A stretch of 64,000 nt of DNA. Source: Bos javanicus. Its lineage: Eukaryota > Chordata > Mammalia > Artiodactyla > Bovidae. Positions 1 to 10,494 of this stretch are shown here, piece after piece. Position 1 is the first letter of the stretch, and every line of letters begins with the position of its first letter. The stretch is from the NCBI RefSeq assembly GCF_032452875.1, contig NC_083890.1, positions 50,178,983 to 50,242,982 of the forward strand. Direction: 5' to 3'. The notes beneath the pieces were generated by a model. It was not told the DNA's origin, did no database searches, and saw only the letters and a list, made by a program, of their open reading frames with translations. A program made the position numbers and the translations under genes.

Positions 1-162
1 GCTTCTGATGGACAGCATTGTATCCCATACTATGTATTTATAAAAATTCACTCATGTACTCCCTTAGAGAAGGATACCTGGGAGACCAACTTCCTGCTAC
101 TGCAAACAATATGGAAACAAGTTCCTTTTAAAAATATTTTATGTTTATGATACAGTTTTTTA

Positions 163-230
163 AAGTATTTATTTGGCTGCACTGGGTCTTAGTTGTGGCA
201 CTGGGATCTAGTTCCCTGACCATGAATTGT
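163..230 (-). repeat. tRNA-derived artiodactyl SINE fragment
   Basis: Short stretch reading like the reverse complement of the artiodactyl tRNA-Glu SINE body (TTTGGCTGCACTGGGTCTTA, then GATCTAGTTCCCTGACCA). It is truncated before the tRNA-like head. Bases 1-162 upstream hold nothing recognisable; 231-302 is AT-rich with a loose TATCTG repeat. Confidence 0.6.
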
Positions 231-313
231 ATACCTGCATTTATATCTGCATTTATTGTACTTCTATGCTGACATCTTTATCTATATTTTTATCTGTATC
301 TGTATCAGTCTCC

Positions 314-714
314 TGTGAAGAAGGCTGAGCGCCGAAGAATTGATGCTTTTGAACTGTGGTGTTGGAGAAGACTCTTAAGAGTCCCTTGGACTGCAAGGAG
401 ATCCAATCAATCCATTCTAAAGGAGATCAGCCCTGGGTGTTCTTTGGAAGGAATGATGCTAAAGCTGAAACTCCAGTACTTTGGCCACCTCATGCGAGGA
501 GTTGACTCATTGGAAAAGACTCTGATGCTGGGAGGGATTGGGGGCAGGAGGAGAAGGGGACGACAGAGGATGAGATGGCTGGATGGCATCACCGACTCCA
601 TGGATGTGAGTTTGAGTGAACTCCAGGAGTTTGTGATGGACAGGGAGGCCTGGCGTGCTGCGATTCATGGGGTCACAAAGAGTCGGACATGACTGAGCGA
701 CTGATCTGATCTGA
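314..714 (+). mobile_element. BovB LINE, 5'-truncated 3' end with exact TSD
   Basis: The last ~400 bases of BovB, starting in the ORF2 C-terminal region and ending in the CTGAT-repeat tail. An 11-bp perfect direct repeat TATCAGTCTCC flanks it at 303-313 and 715-725, a target-site duplication. A 125-codon frame (315-692) with W-R-R-L-L-R-V-P-W is the decayed ORF2 C-terminus, not a host gene. The exact TSD and open frame suggest a comparatively young copy. Confidence 0.95.
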
Positions 715-871
715 TATCAGTCTCCATGAGTTCACACTGCCTCCAATTCGAAAACAACACTACAGAGTTGTAACTCATCTCTGAATCTTCCTATTCTGTC
801 TGAGTCAAACATTACCTGGCATTTGACAGACTCTCAGTTTACGACAAAGGAATACTCTCTCTTTCTCTCTC

Positions 872-987
872 TGTCAGCTGTACTGTGTGGCTTGTGGAAT
901 CTGAGTTCCCCGACCACAAATCGAACCCAGGCCACTGCCAGTGAGAGCATAGAGTCCTAACCACTGAACTGCCAAGGAATTCCCAGA
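872..987 (-). repeat. tRNA-Glu-derived artiodactyl SINE
   Basis: Reverse-oriented SINE: GAGTTCCCCGACCACAAATC, then the inverted tRNA-like head CCTAACCACTGAACTGCCAAGG. Diverged copy preceded by a CT-rich run at 855-875. Confidence 0.8.
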
Positions 988-1106
988 AATAATCACCCAG
1001 AGTGTCAGCCTTGCTGGAGGAAGTGCAGATCACGGGGATGGGAGCCGGGCTGCTGGGGCAGGCAGAGGAACCAGAAGGGCAGCGGTTACAGCTCCGTTCT
1101 CTGTGA

Positions 1107-1303
1107 TGCTGGTTCAGTCGCTCAGTTGTGTGAACTCTTGGATCCGATGGACTGAAGCCCCCCAGGCTCCTCTGTCCATGGGATTCTCCAGGAAAGAATA
1201 CTGGAGTGGGTAGCCATTCCCTTCTCCAGGGGATCTTCCCGACCCAGGGATCAAAGCTGGGTCTCCTGCATTGCAGGCGGATTAGTTACCGAGTCAGCAG
1301 ATG
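1107..1303 (-). repeat. Bov-tA SINE
   Basis: Reverse Bov-tA: BovB-derived monomer (CAGTCGCTCAGTTGTGTG...CTCTGTCCATGGGATTCTCC) joined to the inverted tRNA-Glu-like head (GGTCTCCTGCATTGCAGGC). The last part of the head is diverged. Confidence 0.9.
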
Positions 1304-1319
1304 ACAGACTTTAATTCTT

Positions 1320-1865
1320 CAGATCTTCAAAGCCCTCAGCAAGTAAAAGATAAGACCAATGCACTGTAAAGAAGAAATTACTATATTTTATAACACAGGA
1401 ACAAAAAAGTATTCTCTGGAAAAATCTACCACAAAAAAGGTGGGAGGGGGGAAACAAGATGAAAAAAAATATTTGCAATTCATATTACAAAGAGTTAATT
1501 GTCTCAATATACAAAGAGCTCTTACAAATCAGTAAGAAAGAGATCAACCAATTCAATGAGTGAAAGTGGACAGAAGGCGTAAATAAGCATTCATAGAAAA
1601 AATGAAAATAACGGTACAAAAAGATGTTCAACTTTATTTGCAATTAAAGAAATGCAAATCAAAATGAAGAAGTGTGCCGATCACACCTGTCAGATTGGCA
1701 ATATTTTTAAGTCCAGTGGCACCCAATGTTGGCTCAGGTTTGGAGAAACTTGAATCTGTCAAGATTTTGGTGGGAGTGAAAAATCTCTCCCTTTGATATA
1801 GGAATTTGTTGACATCTTTAGCACTTTAAGCTGACATACATTTTAACTCAAATCATTATATGGGA
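1320..1865 (+). mobile_element. Old L1 ORF2 3' fragment
   Basis: Forward L1 segment with AAAGAGCTCTTACAAATCAG, AATTAAAGAAATGCAAATCA and CACACCTGTCAGATTGGCAA, all typical of the distal part of L1 ORF2. Riddled with indels and stops, so an ancient non-functional copy. Confidence 0.85.
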
Positions 1866-2721
1866 AAGAACAAACAGAAGGGGGACTGAGATAGGTGGTG
1901 ACTTCAGAATATATTTATCCTGCCCTGACGTAAGCCCCGGGCCTGACTCCAAAAGCCTTGTTCCCATAGTCTCCTGCTCATGGCGGCTGTTTATTTTATC
2001 CGTCTTTTCTCAGCAGTCAGACTACGTCGTCCTTTGGCTCCAGCACCAAGGAGCTGTGCTTCCCATCAAGGCTAAGATGATGCAAGAGACCTGCCGTCAG
2101 TTGGATGCGGTTGCTGGGCTGAGAGCTGTTTGTTTTCAGTGACGGGATGTGTTTGCACTGCTCCTCGGTGGACACTGTTCCTGCTCACGTAGCGTCCAGC
2201 CTCGCCTCATCCTCCTGAGGGACTCGCAGAGGCCTGGACCCAGGCCGTGGATGGTGGAGGAGGTGGAGAGCAGAGGTGCAGAGGCGGGAAGAGTAGTCAA
2301 GGTTTGGTCTTGCTGGGAGGGGGAGCTATGTGTCAGAGGACCTCCAACTCAGGTTACCTAGTTACCAAGCCCCAGGAAGCTGGGGCCTGGGCAGGTGTGG
2401 TGAAACATGGGCTCTGAACTCCGGGCTTCTCCTGGGGTGGACAATGATGCTCATGACCAAGAAGGAAACACGGGCGGAGAAGCAGACTGGTGGGGCAGGG
2501 TAATTCAGTTTTGGACGTACTGTGCTTGAGGTGTTGGTGGGACGAGTCAGGATAACCGATAGACAGTTGGAAACAAACAGCTGGGCTCTGGGAAAAGTCT
2601 GCACCAAAGATGCAGATGTCTACTAGAGACTGGTCATGGTCGACAGGGTGGGGTGACCGGGCCATGAGGGAAAGCCCTGCGTCTTATGTACGTATCTTAA
2701 TCTAGAACTTAGGTAACCCTT
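1866..2721. other. Unassigned interval
   Basis: About 850 bases of mixed composition, AT-rich to 1920 and GC-richer after 2100. Open frames on both strands around 2150-2665 overlap one another and have no recognisable domain. No exon or repeat could be supported. Confidence 0.5.
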
Positions 2722-2925
2722 GCTCTGGACCTGGCACTTTGCAAATATTTACTCACTTCACACAAACGAAGCTTTGCAGAAGATCCTATTATTATCCTCA
2801 TTTTGAAGATAAGAGAATTGAGGCTCAGAGAAGCCCCTCCACCTGCCCAAGTTCTCATAGGTCCTAATGGCACAGACCAGGCTCCCACCCAGGCTACCTG
2901 GCCCCAGAGCCTGTGCACTCCCCTG
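2722..2925 (-). repeat. MIR SINE
   Basis: Reverse MIR: TCCTATTATTATCCTCATTTTGAAGATAAGAGAATTGAGG region followed by CTCAGAGAAGCCCC and the inverted tRNA-like end CCAGAGCCTGTGCAC. Ancient mammalian SINE. Confidence 0.85.
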
Positions 2926-2976
2926 CTATGCTGGGCCACGTGACCACTTTATTCTCCTTGTTGCTCTTCAGTGGAT

Positions 2977-3099
2977 AGTGAAAGTGAAAGTCACTCAGTC
3001 GTTTCCAACTCTTTGCGACCCCATGGACTATACAGCCCATGGACTATACAGCCCATGGAATTCTCCAGGCCAGAATACTGGAGTGGGTAGCCTTTACCA
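2977..3099 (-). repeat. Bov-tA SINE, internally deleted, with 16-bp tandem duplication
   Basis: Reverse Bov-tA lacking its middle: it jumps from the BovB-derived monomer (GAATACTGGAGTGGGTAGCC) to the tRNA-head piece TTTACCAGCTGAG. Inside it CATGGACTATACAGCC occurs twice in tandem (3022-3037, 3038-3053), which the family consensus does not have. Confidence 0.85.
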
Positions 3100-3505
3100 G
3101 CTGAGCTCAATAAGTCATGTCCAACTCTTTGCAGCCCATGGGCTGCAGCACACCAGGCTTCCCTGTCCTTCACTGTCTCCTCAGTTTGCTCAAGCTCATG
3201 TCCATTGAGTCGGTGATGCCTTCCAACCGTCTCATCCTCCGTCACCCCTTCTCCCGTCTTCAGTCTTTCCCAGCCTCAGGGTCTTGTACAGTGAGTCAGC
3301 TCTTCGCATCAGGCGGCCAAAGTATTGGAGCTTCACCTTGGGCATCAGTCTGTCCAGTGAATCTTCAGGACTGATCTCCTTTAGGATGGACTGGTTGGAT
3401 CTCCTTGCTGTCCAAGGGACTCTCAGGAGTCTTCTCCAGCACCACAATTTGGAAGCATCAATTCTTTGGCACTCAGCCTTATTTATGGGCCAACTCTTAC
3501 ACAGT
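3100..3505 (-). mobile_element. BovB LINE 3' end
   Basis: Reverse BovB 3' end: starts at the inverted tail side (AAGTCATGTCCAACTCTTTG), passes GTCCATTGAGTCGGTGATGC and runs to the inverted ATTGATGCTTTTGAACTGTG region near 3460. It is separated from the Bov-tA by no clear spacer. Confidence 0.9.
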
Positions 3506-4312
3506 TATTCAAAGGACAGCAAATGTATTTGCAAATATATCCGCCCCTTGGCCAGTGCCTAGAGGTTCGTTGTCTTCTGTGCATCTGGACCCAGCCAGTT
3601 AGAGCCCTCCATCGGCTAGCTCTCATCACCCTTCACATAAAGTGTGTTGGCAAAAATGCCTTGCAGTGGGCACTGGATAGATATGTGTCAAATAAACATG
3701 TGTTCCTCATTGAAGAGACTTTTACAGGATTGACTTTCTTTCTACAAATTGTGCTCGGCAGTCTCGTATTGGAGTATATTAGGTCAGCAACACTTTACAA
3801 ATAAGACGCCAAGTTGGAGACCTAGCTTCCCTAGTCGCATAGGAGGCGTGGGAGGACTCCTGGAACTGCTAGGGATGGAAAACCGGGAAGGAGCCAGCGT
3901 GTCCGCCTGCTAGCAGGACGGGGAGGCCAGACGACGATTCGCAAGACAGCAGGAGGGTGTTTGGTGTGCTGGCGGCTGTCTGGCTCTGCGCTGGGGGCAC
4001 AGTCTCACAAGCGCCCTTTGAGGTTTGCGCTGGAGTCTTCAGTCCACCGAGTCAGTCAGTCTTGCCCGCTGCACTCAGGATGCCAGGAACCCGAACAGAC
4101 TTCTTCTAGGTGGTGGACATCCCACGCTCGGGGCTCCCACCTGCTGCCAGATCAGCACCACCCCCGTAAGAACAGGGCACCCAGGAGTCCCCCTCAGAAC
4201 ATCTGCTCTTGGAAGAACTCATCTGCAGCTTTCTCTGGCATCTCCTCTAACGCTCATTCCTCTCCAAACTTCTGCTCTCTGATCGTCACGCCATGGAGTA
4301 ATATGAGTCTCT
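3506..4312. other. Unassigned interval
   Basis: Mostly unique-looking. 3625-3720 (GGGCACTGGATAGATATGTG, then CAAATAAACATGTG) faintly resembles the 3' end of a MIR or L2 but is too diverged to call. The ~135-codon frames near 3960-4365 show no domain. Confidence 0.4.
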
Positions 4313-4323
4313 GTAAAGAGTCT

Positions 4324-4535
4324 CCATCCAGTGTTAGTCACTCTGTCACATCCGACTCTTTGTGACCCCATGGACTATAGCCCGAAAGGTTCCTCTGTCC
4401 ATGGGATTTCCCAGGCATGAATACTGGAGTGGGTTCCCGTTTCTTTCTCCAGGAGATCTTCCCAATCCAGGGATCTAACCTGGGTCTCTTGCATTACAAG
4501 CAGATTCTTTACTGTCTGAGCCACCAGGGAAGCCC
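4324..4535 (-). repeat. Bov-tA SINE with TSD
   Basis: Full reverse Bov-tA ending in the inverted head GAGCCACCAGGGAAGCCC. Flanks carry GTAAAGAGTCT (4313-4323) and GTGAAGAGTCT (4536-4546), an 11-bp target-site duplication with one transition. Confidence 0.95.
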
Positions 4536-4546
4536 GTGAAGAGTCT

Positions 4547-4924
4547 AGCCCCGCTATTATTCAGGAGTAGTGGTGTGCTGCTGAATGGTTAACAACCAGC
4601 TTTCCAGGAAAAAAAAAAAAAAAAGAGCCCTGATCTGCAGTGTTTGCCAGCTTCCACGGTGTGATTGCTCCCACCGCCGATGCCAGGCTCCCAGCCTCCA
4701 TCATGGAGCAGAGTTGGAAGAAATGCGGCTGGAGAGCGGATGTGCGCCAGCTGAAGCTCACCTCCATCTGAGACCTCTCGTGGAGGGGGTCCCAGGGGAT
4801 GCAGCCCACTAGCTGGGGGCCATTCAGAGATAGAGCGGGTTCTCAGGACACAGGGGCGGAGTGGGTGGGGAGGCAGTATTGGGCGGAAGGAGGAGTCTGC
4901 TGCCCTCAGGGTCGTCCCGTGTTC
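4547..4924. other. Unassigned interval with A16 run
   Basis: Contains a homopolymer A run at about 4609-4624. What precedes it (4560-4608) is not a SINE I recognise. After it the sequence becomes steadily GC-richer. Confidence 0.4.
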
Positions 4925-5520
4925 CAGGCTGACCGACTGCCAGGCCTAGGTCAGCCTCAGGACCAGCGCCGAAGCTGCCGAAGGCTGAGGGTCAGGGAGG
5001 CCTTTCCGCCGACCCAGTGCCCGTGGCCGAGCGGCACGTCCTTCTTCAAAGGGAGGCCAGGCGGGCTTCTCGGTGGTGACCTCGCCCAGGGGCACCCAGG
5101 TCAGAGTGTGTGTGCGGGGCTCATCCTGCAGCCAGGGCCCCGACAGCCCGATCCTGTCCACGGGCGTCTCCAGAAGCGCCCTGTCCCTCGTGGGGCCCGC
5201 CCTTCCCCGAGTGCAGTTTTGCCCCCAGGCCCCGTCCTTGGCCGGGCCCCGCAGGTTCCTTCCTGAGTCCCACCTGAGCTCCCCTCTGCTTGGCCTCCTT
5301 GGCCAGGCCCGGGCCTTCCCATCGCCTCCTCCGGGCGCTTGACCTCAGCTGCTGCGGGTCCTGCCCCGCTCCTCGGCCTGCGGTGAGGCTGCCCCGCTGG
5401 GCGGACGGGATGGGCCCTGGGAGTCACTCTTCGAGGGACCAGGGCCCAAGGGCGGGACGCAGGCCTGCTCTGTGCGGGGGTGGCCCGGACCAGACTGAGG
5501 AAAGCACGTGGATCTGGCCC
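4925..5520. promoter_or_regulatory. CpG-rich block, possible CpG island
   Basis: GC-rich with about 42 CpG dinucleotides in 600 bases by hand count, against near absence in the AT-rich DNA past 6430. No TATA box, recognisable first exon or conserved coding sequence was found. It may be a real island or part of a GC-rich isochore. The 304-codon frame starting at 5290 has low-complexity Pro/Arg/Gly-rich composition and an equally open opposite strand, so it is not called as a gene. Confidence 0.4.
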
Positions 5521-5727
5521 GACACCAGGGCACTCAGGGGTGAGCTCAGAGCCCCGTGGTTCACCCTCAGTCTCAGAGGACGCGGCGACACGCAGGCAGC
5601 AGCAGACTTCCCAGAGCCCCACGGCCGCTTAGGGACAGGGCAGGACCGGAAGCCTGCCCAGACCCGCAGCCGTGAGCCCTTCTTCCTGAAGCCTAAGCAC
5701 TTCCTGAGTCACAGGCCTGTCCCCGCT

Positions 5728-5813
5728 CCCGGGCCGTCCGTGTGCCCCTCTCCTGGACTGTCCGTGCATCCCTGCTCCCGGGCTGTCTGTGTGTCCCTCT
5801 CCTGGACGGGCCC
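5728..5813. repeat. Short minisatellite, ~24-25 bp unit
   Basis: About three and a half diverged copies of a CCGGGC(C/T)GTC(C/T)GTGTG-(C/T)CCCTCTC type unit. The best-matching pair (CGGGCCGTCCGTGTG, CGGGCTGTCTGTGTG) is 49 bases apart, giving a two-unit higher-order period. Confidence 0.7.
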
Positions 5814-6215
5814 CGACAGCAGATTTTACAGCTCCCCCGTGAGCCCCTCTGGGGGCTCACCCCTTTCTGGTGGGTGTCCTGTCTGTGTGAGGAGGAATCA
5901 TCCTTCCTGCCAACGGCGTGTTGGATTTGCGTGTGAGCCGGGCCCCAGGGAAGGCGTTCAGAACGGCCCCAGGCTCACCGGACTCCTTAGTCCATGGGGA
6001 CGATGCCCCTCGGATGCTGCTGCCTTCTGGCGTCTGGGCCTCAGACACGTCCCGGGGAGGCAGCCCCTCGGGTCCCCCAAGGGGGGTTCTTCCAGCCCCA
6101 GGCCCTTGGGTCCTCCCCTCCTCTTGTATTTGCCACTTCCTCCTCCTTTAGCAAACGTTGTATCTAAAAGGATGAAATTACTCTGTTCTATCCTTTTGAG
6201 ATGATGCTTTAGCAT
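5814..6215. other. GC-rich unassigned interval
   Basis: Continues the GC-rich block to about 6150, then changes abruptly to AT-rich DNA just before the next SINE. No repeat or exon recognised. Confidence 0.4.
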
Positions 6216-6433
6216 ATGCTGCTAAGTCACTTCAGTCATGTCCGACTCTTTGAAGCCCCATGGACCATAGCTCGCCAGGCTCCTCTGTCCATGGAATTCT
6301 CCAGGCAAGAATACTGGGGTGGGTTACCATTTCCTTCTCCAGGGGATCTTCCCAACCCAGGGATCGAACCCACACCTCTTGAGTCACCTGCATTGCAGGT
6401 GGATTCTTTTCCATTGAGCCACTGGGGAAGCCA
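6216..6433 (-). repeat. Bov-tA SINE
   Basis: Reverse Bov-tA, complete: TGCTGCTAAGTCACTTCAGT start, CCAGGGATCGAACCCAC (inverted B-box region) and the GAGCCACTGGGGAAGCC end. No convincing TSD. Confidence 0.93.
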
Positions 6434-7478
6434 TCTAGGTATTACTTTTTGAACTTTCTAGATTTTTATCTGTGACAGTTTATTTTACAAACAAAATATA
6501 TTCTTATCTTTCTAATGTATTATTTTTGGTAATTATGACCCATTTATTTAAACGACATCCCCCTCAATGATGAGTGAGAGGTCCAGGCTTTGTGCAGGAA
6601 GGAGGTGGGGGCATCTGGTCACTGTTGCAGACCACCCCTCAACAGCTGTACCAGGCTCCCCCACCCTCCTTCACCGGATTCTCCTTTTTTTTTTTCCCAG
6701 CAAATGCTTTGCTTCTAAAACAAGCAGCAAGGATGGTCTGACAAAGTCCCTGCAGCCTGTGCAGAGGGGGTGTAAACAGTCAAATACCCCAGCGGGGGAG
6801 CAGACTGGAGGCGGAGCAAGGTGACAAGCAAGACACACGACGGAGTCAAGGAAGCCTGGGGTACAGTGGGAGGTTGTCTAGTTGTCAGCGACAGACAGAA
6901 AACAGGAAGTTTCTTTCTTCCCACCAAAACTCTGGCGTCGTATTTCAACACCCACCCCCACCCCCAAATCACAGGCCCAAGCAAGGCATGTGAATAGAGA
7001 CTCAGTCTCCCAGCGAACAAGCAGCTGTGACTGCGTTGGTTAGATCGGGGAGGAGCCGACCCCTTGAAGGAAGGAGAAGCGATCTCAGAGCATTGAGCAT
7101 TTCAGCATCGCATGGGTCTTGCTTTCACCAGAACCTAGACAGATAGTGATGGAAATTGGGCACTTAAAAACAGAGCTTTGAAGAATGGTAGACGATGAAA
7201 TGAAAGGTGTCCTGTGACAGTTGTTAAAAATCCCGATTGTGAGAAGCGCCAGACGGTAGGAGAGGATTAATGTATCTGAGCCAAACCAAGGCAGAGGTGC
7301 TTACCCCAGCCGGGTCCAATTTCCCAGAGAGGAAAATTAGAAATCAGTCACAGAACTCTGCTGTGTGCATCGTGGCTTGATAGGTGAAAAATTATGCTTT
7401 AGTCAATTGCATGGCTTTCTCCTGCTTTTCCTGTATAGGTTCAATCGTCCCTCAGTGATTTATTTTGGGAGAGAACCT
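6434..7478. other. Unassigned interval
   Basis: AT-rich to 6560, then mixed. Contains a T/C run at 6683-6698 and a C-rich CACCCCCA run near 6950-6965. No repeat family or exon recognised. Confidence 0.4.
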
Positions 7479-7819
7479 GTGTTAGTCAGCTAGAGCTGCT
7501 GGGACAGACCACAGGCTGGGGGTTTAAACCATAGAAACGTGTGTTCTCCCGGTCTGGAGGCTGCAGTCCCAGACCAGGTGTCTCAGGGCTGGCTTCTCCC
7601 GCGGTCTTCCTCCTCGGCTTGCAGACTCTGCCTCCAGGCTGTGTCCTCATGGGGCCGTCCCTCTGTGTGCGTCCTATTTCCTCTCTTATGAGGACACAGC
7701 CCAGCTGACCTCACTGTGGCTTGAGGACCTCTCTAAAGATCCCGTCTCCTGTTACAGTTTGAAGGGATGGGGTTAGGACCAACGCATGAATTTGGGGGAA
7801 CATAATTCAGTTCATAACA
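7479..7819 (-). mobile_element. MaLR-type (MLT1/MST-like) solo LTR
   Basis: 341 bases bounded by TG...CA. It reads as the reverse of a MaLR LTR: TGTTAGTCAGCTAGAGCTGC, GGAGGCTGCAGTCCCAGACC, TCCTCATGGGGCCGTC, and GGGGTTAGGACC near its 5' (right-hand) end. Solo LTR of an ancient mammalian ERVL-MaLR element; no internal retroviral genes are present. Confidence 0.8.
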
Positions 7820-8225
7820 GGACTTTCTGGATGTTGTTAAGCATGGATACCTGGTCAGGCTGCGCCTAAGGGACAACTTCTGACAAAATTCTGGAGTCCA
7901 GGCTGCACAGAACAGATAAAGCAAAGGCCCTGAAAGAACACTGCCTTATCAAGGCTTATTCCTTTACAAACCTAAATCCATTAAGTTGGATACACCGGAA
8001 GACACAAAAGCTGAAACTCCTCAAAATTGGGTAATGGCGTTTGTGACGGTACACCTTCAGCTGCAAGCATTGCTGAGTCTCTGCACCTCCTCTCTGACCT
8101 CGTCCCTCTGCAGGGACCGAAGTTCAGCATCCAGGTACTGTCTGGCAAGGCGCACTGGAATGAAGCTCCCTAATCCAGTCCACGCTGGGGTTGTGACAAA
8201 TGAAACATGCCCAGTGCCCCCAGTG
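7820..8225. other. Unassigned interval
   Basis: Mixed-composition DNA between the LTR and an L1 end. No recognisable repeat or exon. Confidence 0.4.
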
Positions 8226-8762
8226 TTCCCTACAGCACTGTTCACAATAGCCAGGGCACAGAAGTGACCTAGATATCCATCAACAGAGGGATGGGTAAAG
8301 AAGTGGTACATCTGTACGATGGAATATTACTCGGTCATCAAAAGGATGGAACCGGGCCATTTGCAGAGACATGGACTGTCAAAGAGAGTGAAGTAAGTTA
8401 GAAAAGAGAGCAAATACATGTCAGTGCATATATGTGGAATCTAGAGAAATGGTAGGATGGTTTTATTTGCAAAGCAGAAATAGAGACACAGAGGTAGAAA
8501 CAAAGTTACCAAGGGGGAGGGGGGTGTGTGAAATGAATGGGAGATTGGCATTGACACTGTGCATTACTGATACTACGTGTAAACTAGACAGCAGATGAGA
8601 ACCTACTGTTCAACACAGGAAGCTCCACTTAAATGACCTAAATGGGAAGGACATCCAAAGAAGAGGGGGTACAGGTGTAGTGAGGCTGATTCACTTGGCT
8701 GCACAGAGAAACTAACAACATTGTAAAGCGACTACACTCCAATAAAAATTAGAAGAAAAAAT
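8226..8762 (+). mobile_element. L1 LINE 3' end (artiodactyl type)
   Basis: Forward L1: CACTGTTCACAATAGCCAGG, ATGGAATATTACTCGGTCAT, then the 3' UTR ending CGACTACACTCCAATAAAAA and an A-rich tail. 5'-truncated within the end of ORF2, with many substitutions. Confidence 0.92.
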
Positions 8763-8887
8763 GCACAGGGCCGGCAGACCCACACAGACGGCTGCACAAA
8801 AGTTACGGGGTGAACATCGCGGACGATGGAGTCGTGGAAATGAGAATCTGAAGTCTCAGATACAGCACTGGTGTTGAAGAAGTGTTT

Positions 8888-9160
8888 GGAGAAGGCCCTG
8901 GCACCCCACTCCAGTACTCTTGCCTGGAAAATCCCATGGACAGAGGAGCCTGGTAGGCTGCAGTCCATGGGGTCGAGAGGAGTCGGGCACGACTAAGAGA
9001 CTTCACTTTCACTTTTCACTTTCATGCATTGGAGAAGGAAATGGCAACCCACTCCAGTGTTCCTGCCTGGAGAATCCCAGGGATGGGGGAGCCTGGTGGG
9101 CTGCCGTCTATGGGGTTGCACAGAGTCGGACACGACTGAAGCGACTTAGCAGTAGCAACA
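8888..9160 (+). repeat. BOV-A2 dimeric SINE
   Basis: Two BovB-derived monomers in tandem joined by the linker CACTTTCACTTTTCACTTTC, ending GACTTAGCAGTAGCAACA. This dimer is specific to pecoran ruminants and lacks the tRNA head. Confidence 0.95.
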
Positions 9161-9695
9161 GCTCTACTTCCAGGTTCTGGAGCCTCGCCTTTCTTTCCTC
9201 CTCTGCCCTCCCCACCCGCATCAGCTATTGATTGGTAAGAGACTTGGGTGACGGGTTTTAATGAATAAGACAGGAGTGATTGGCGATTTGCATACCAATG
9301 GATTTCATGCAAACAGGTGCTTTTCGAGTGATTGCAGAATTTATCCCCTTAAATATTTTAAACCCTCTTTTACAGTCTGGTTTTTGACAGTAAAACCTGA
9401 CACAGGGCAATAAAAAGAAAAAAAAGGAGGCATTTTTTTCCTCCTCTTCTTTCTTATCTGACAAAGGTAAATTTCAACCTAAATTGGTCCCAGTGTTTAC
9501 CAATTAGAAACAAAGAGACTCTGATTTAACTTGAAAATATTTACACAGTGTTTTTATTTCTAGTCACATAAAGAATACATGTACAGTATGAAGAATTTAG
9601 AAAATCAACAAAATTAGAAAGATGAAGACAAAATCAGCTGTGCTATAAGTCTTTCTCTTTACCTAGCTGAGTAAAGTTTTTCAGCAAAAGTATAT
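9161..9695. other. Unassigned AT-rich interval
   Basis: Largely AT-rich, with an A-rich patch GCAATAAAAAGAAAAAAAAG near 9410 and a T/C run after it. No repeat family or exon recognised. Confidence 0.4.
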
Positions 9696-9709
9696 GCATA
9701 GCGGTCTTG

Positions 9710-9987
9710 ATGCTGCTGCTGCTGCTGAGTTGCTTCAGTCGTGTCCGACTCTGTGTGACCCCATAGACGGCAGCCCACCAGGCTCCCCCATCCCTGGGAT
9801 TCTCCAGGCAAGAACACTGGAGTGGGTTGCCATTTCCTTCTCCAATGCAGGAAAGCGATAAGTGAAAGGGAAGTCGCTCAGTCGTGTCCGACTCTTCGAG
9901 ACCCCATGGACTGCAGCCCACCAGGCTCCTCGGTCCATGGGATTTTCCAGGCACGAGTGCTGGAGTGGGGCGCCATTGCCTTCTCCG
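9710..9987 (-). repeat. BOV-A2 dimeric SINE with perfect 14-bp TSD
   Basis: Reverse dimer starting with a TGC-repeat tail (TGCTGCTGCTGCTGCTGAG). The direct repeat GCATAGCGGTCTTG is identical at 9696-9709 and 9988-10001. The perfect TSD marks it as one of the youngest insertions here and defines its ends exactly. Confidence 0.97.
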
Positions 9988-10001
9988 GCATAGCGGTCTT
10001 G

Positions 10002-10494
10002 CTGTTGTGTAAGTTTTTTCACATTTAGTGGTTTGTTGAGACCATTTCCCCACGCCACTAACCATTCTCTGGCAGCAGGGTTTTTATGAATTGTGTGGGG
10101 ACAGTGCTACACGCTCGTTTGTTTACTGTGCCCCGCTTTTTAAGTGCTTTCTAGTCGTTTGATATTGTAAACAAATGTTCATCCTTGCAGATACATCTAG
10201 CGAATATCTAGGATTATTTCTTGCAGTAAAGCGCCTAAAAGTGCGATTACCGTATCCGGGGTCGTGCTCGTGTGAGACCTTTCATCAGGACCTCCTCGCT
10301 GTCCTCCAGGAAGGAAATCACAGCGGACACACTGCCGGCCTTGGGTTTCTTCACTCCTTTGTGACACTGAAGACTAGGTTTTGAAAATACCTGCTTCTCA
10401 TCAAAATGAGGCCAAACTGGAGTGCACTCACCTCCCTTTTCTCCCAGGCCAGAGCTGTCTTCTTTCAGTCAGAGGGCCGTTTTCGCCCAGGTTT
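10002..10494. other. Unassigned interval
   Basis: Mixed composition, no defensible repeat or exon. A short CG-containing patch (CCGTATCCGGGGTCGTGCTC) lies at 10250. Confidence 0.4.

Noticed and set aside
5290..6204. 304-codon open frame, plus strand
   Set aside because: Lies in GC/CpG-rich DNA where stops are rare, is Pro/Arg/Gly/Ser-rich, crosses a minisatellite, has no domain, and its complement is equally open.
7479..7819. Possible retroviral genes next to LTR-like sequences
   Set aside because: All LTRs here look solitary; no gag, pol or env-like sequence adjoins them.
8888..9160. Repeated S-C-I-G-E-G-N-G-N-P-L-Q-C-S peptides seen in many short frames across the window
   Set aside because: They are translations of BOV-A2/Bov-tA SINEs, not a protein family.
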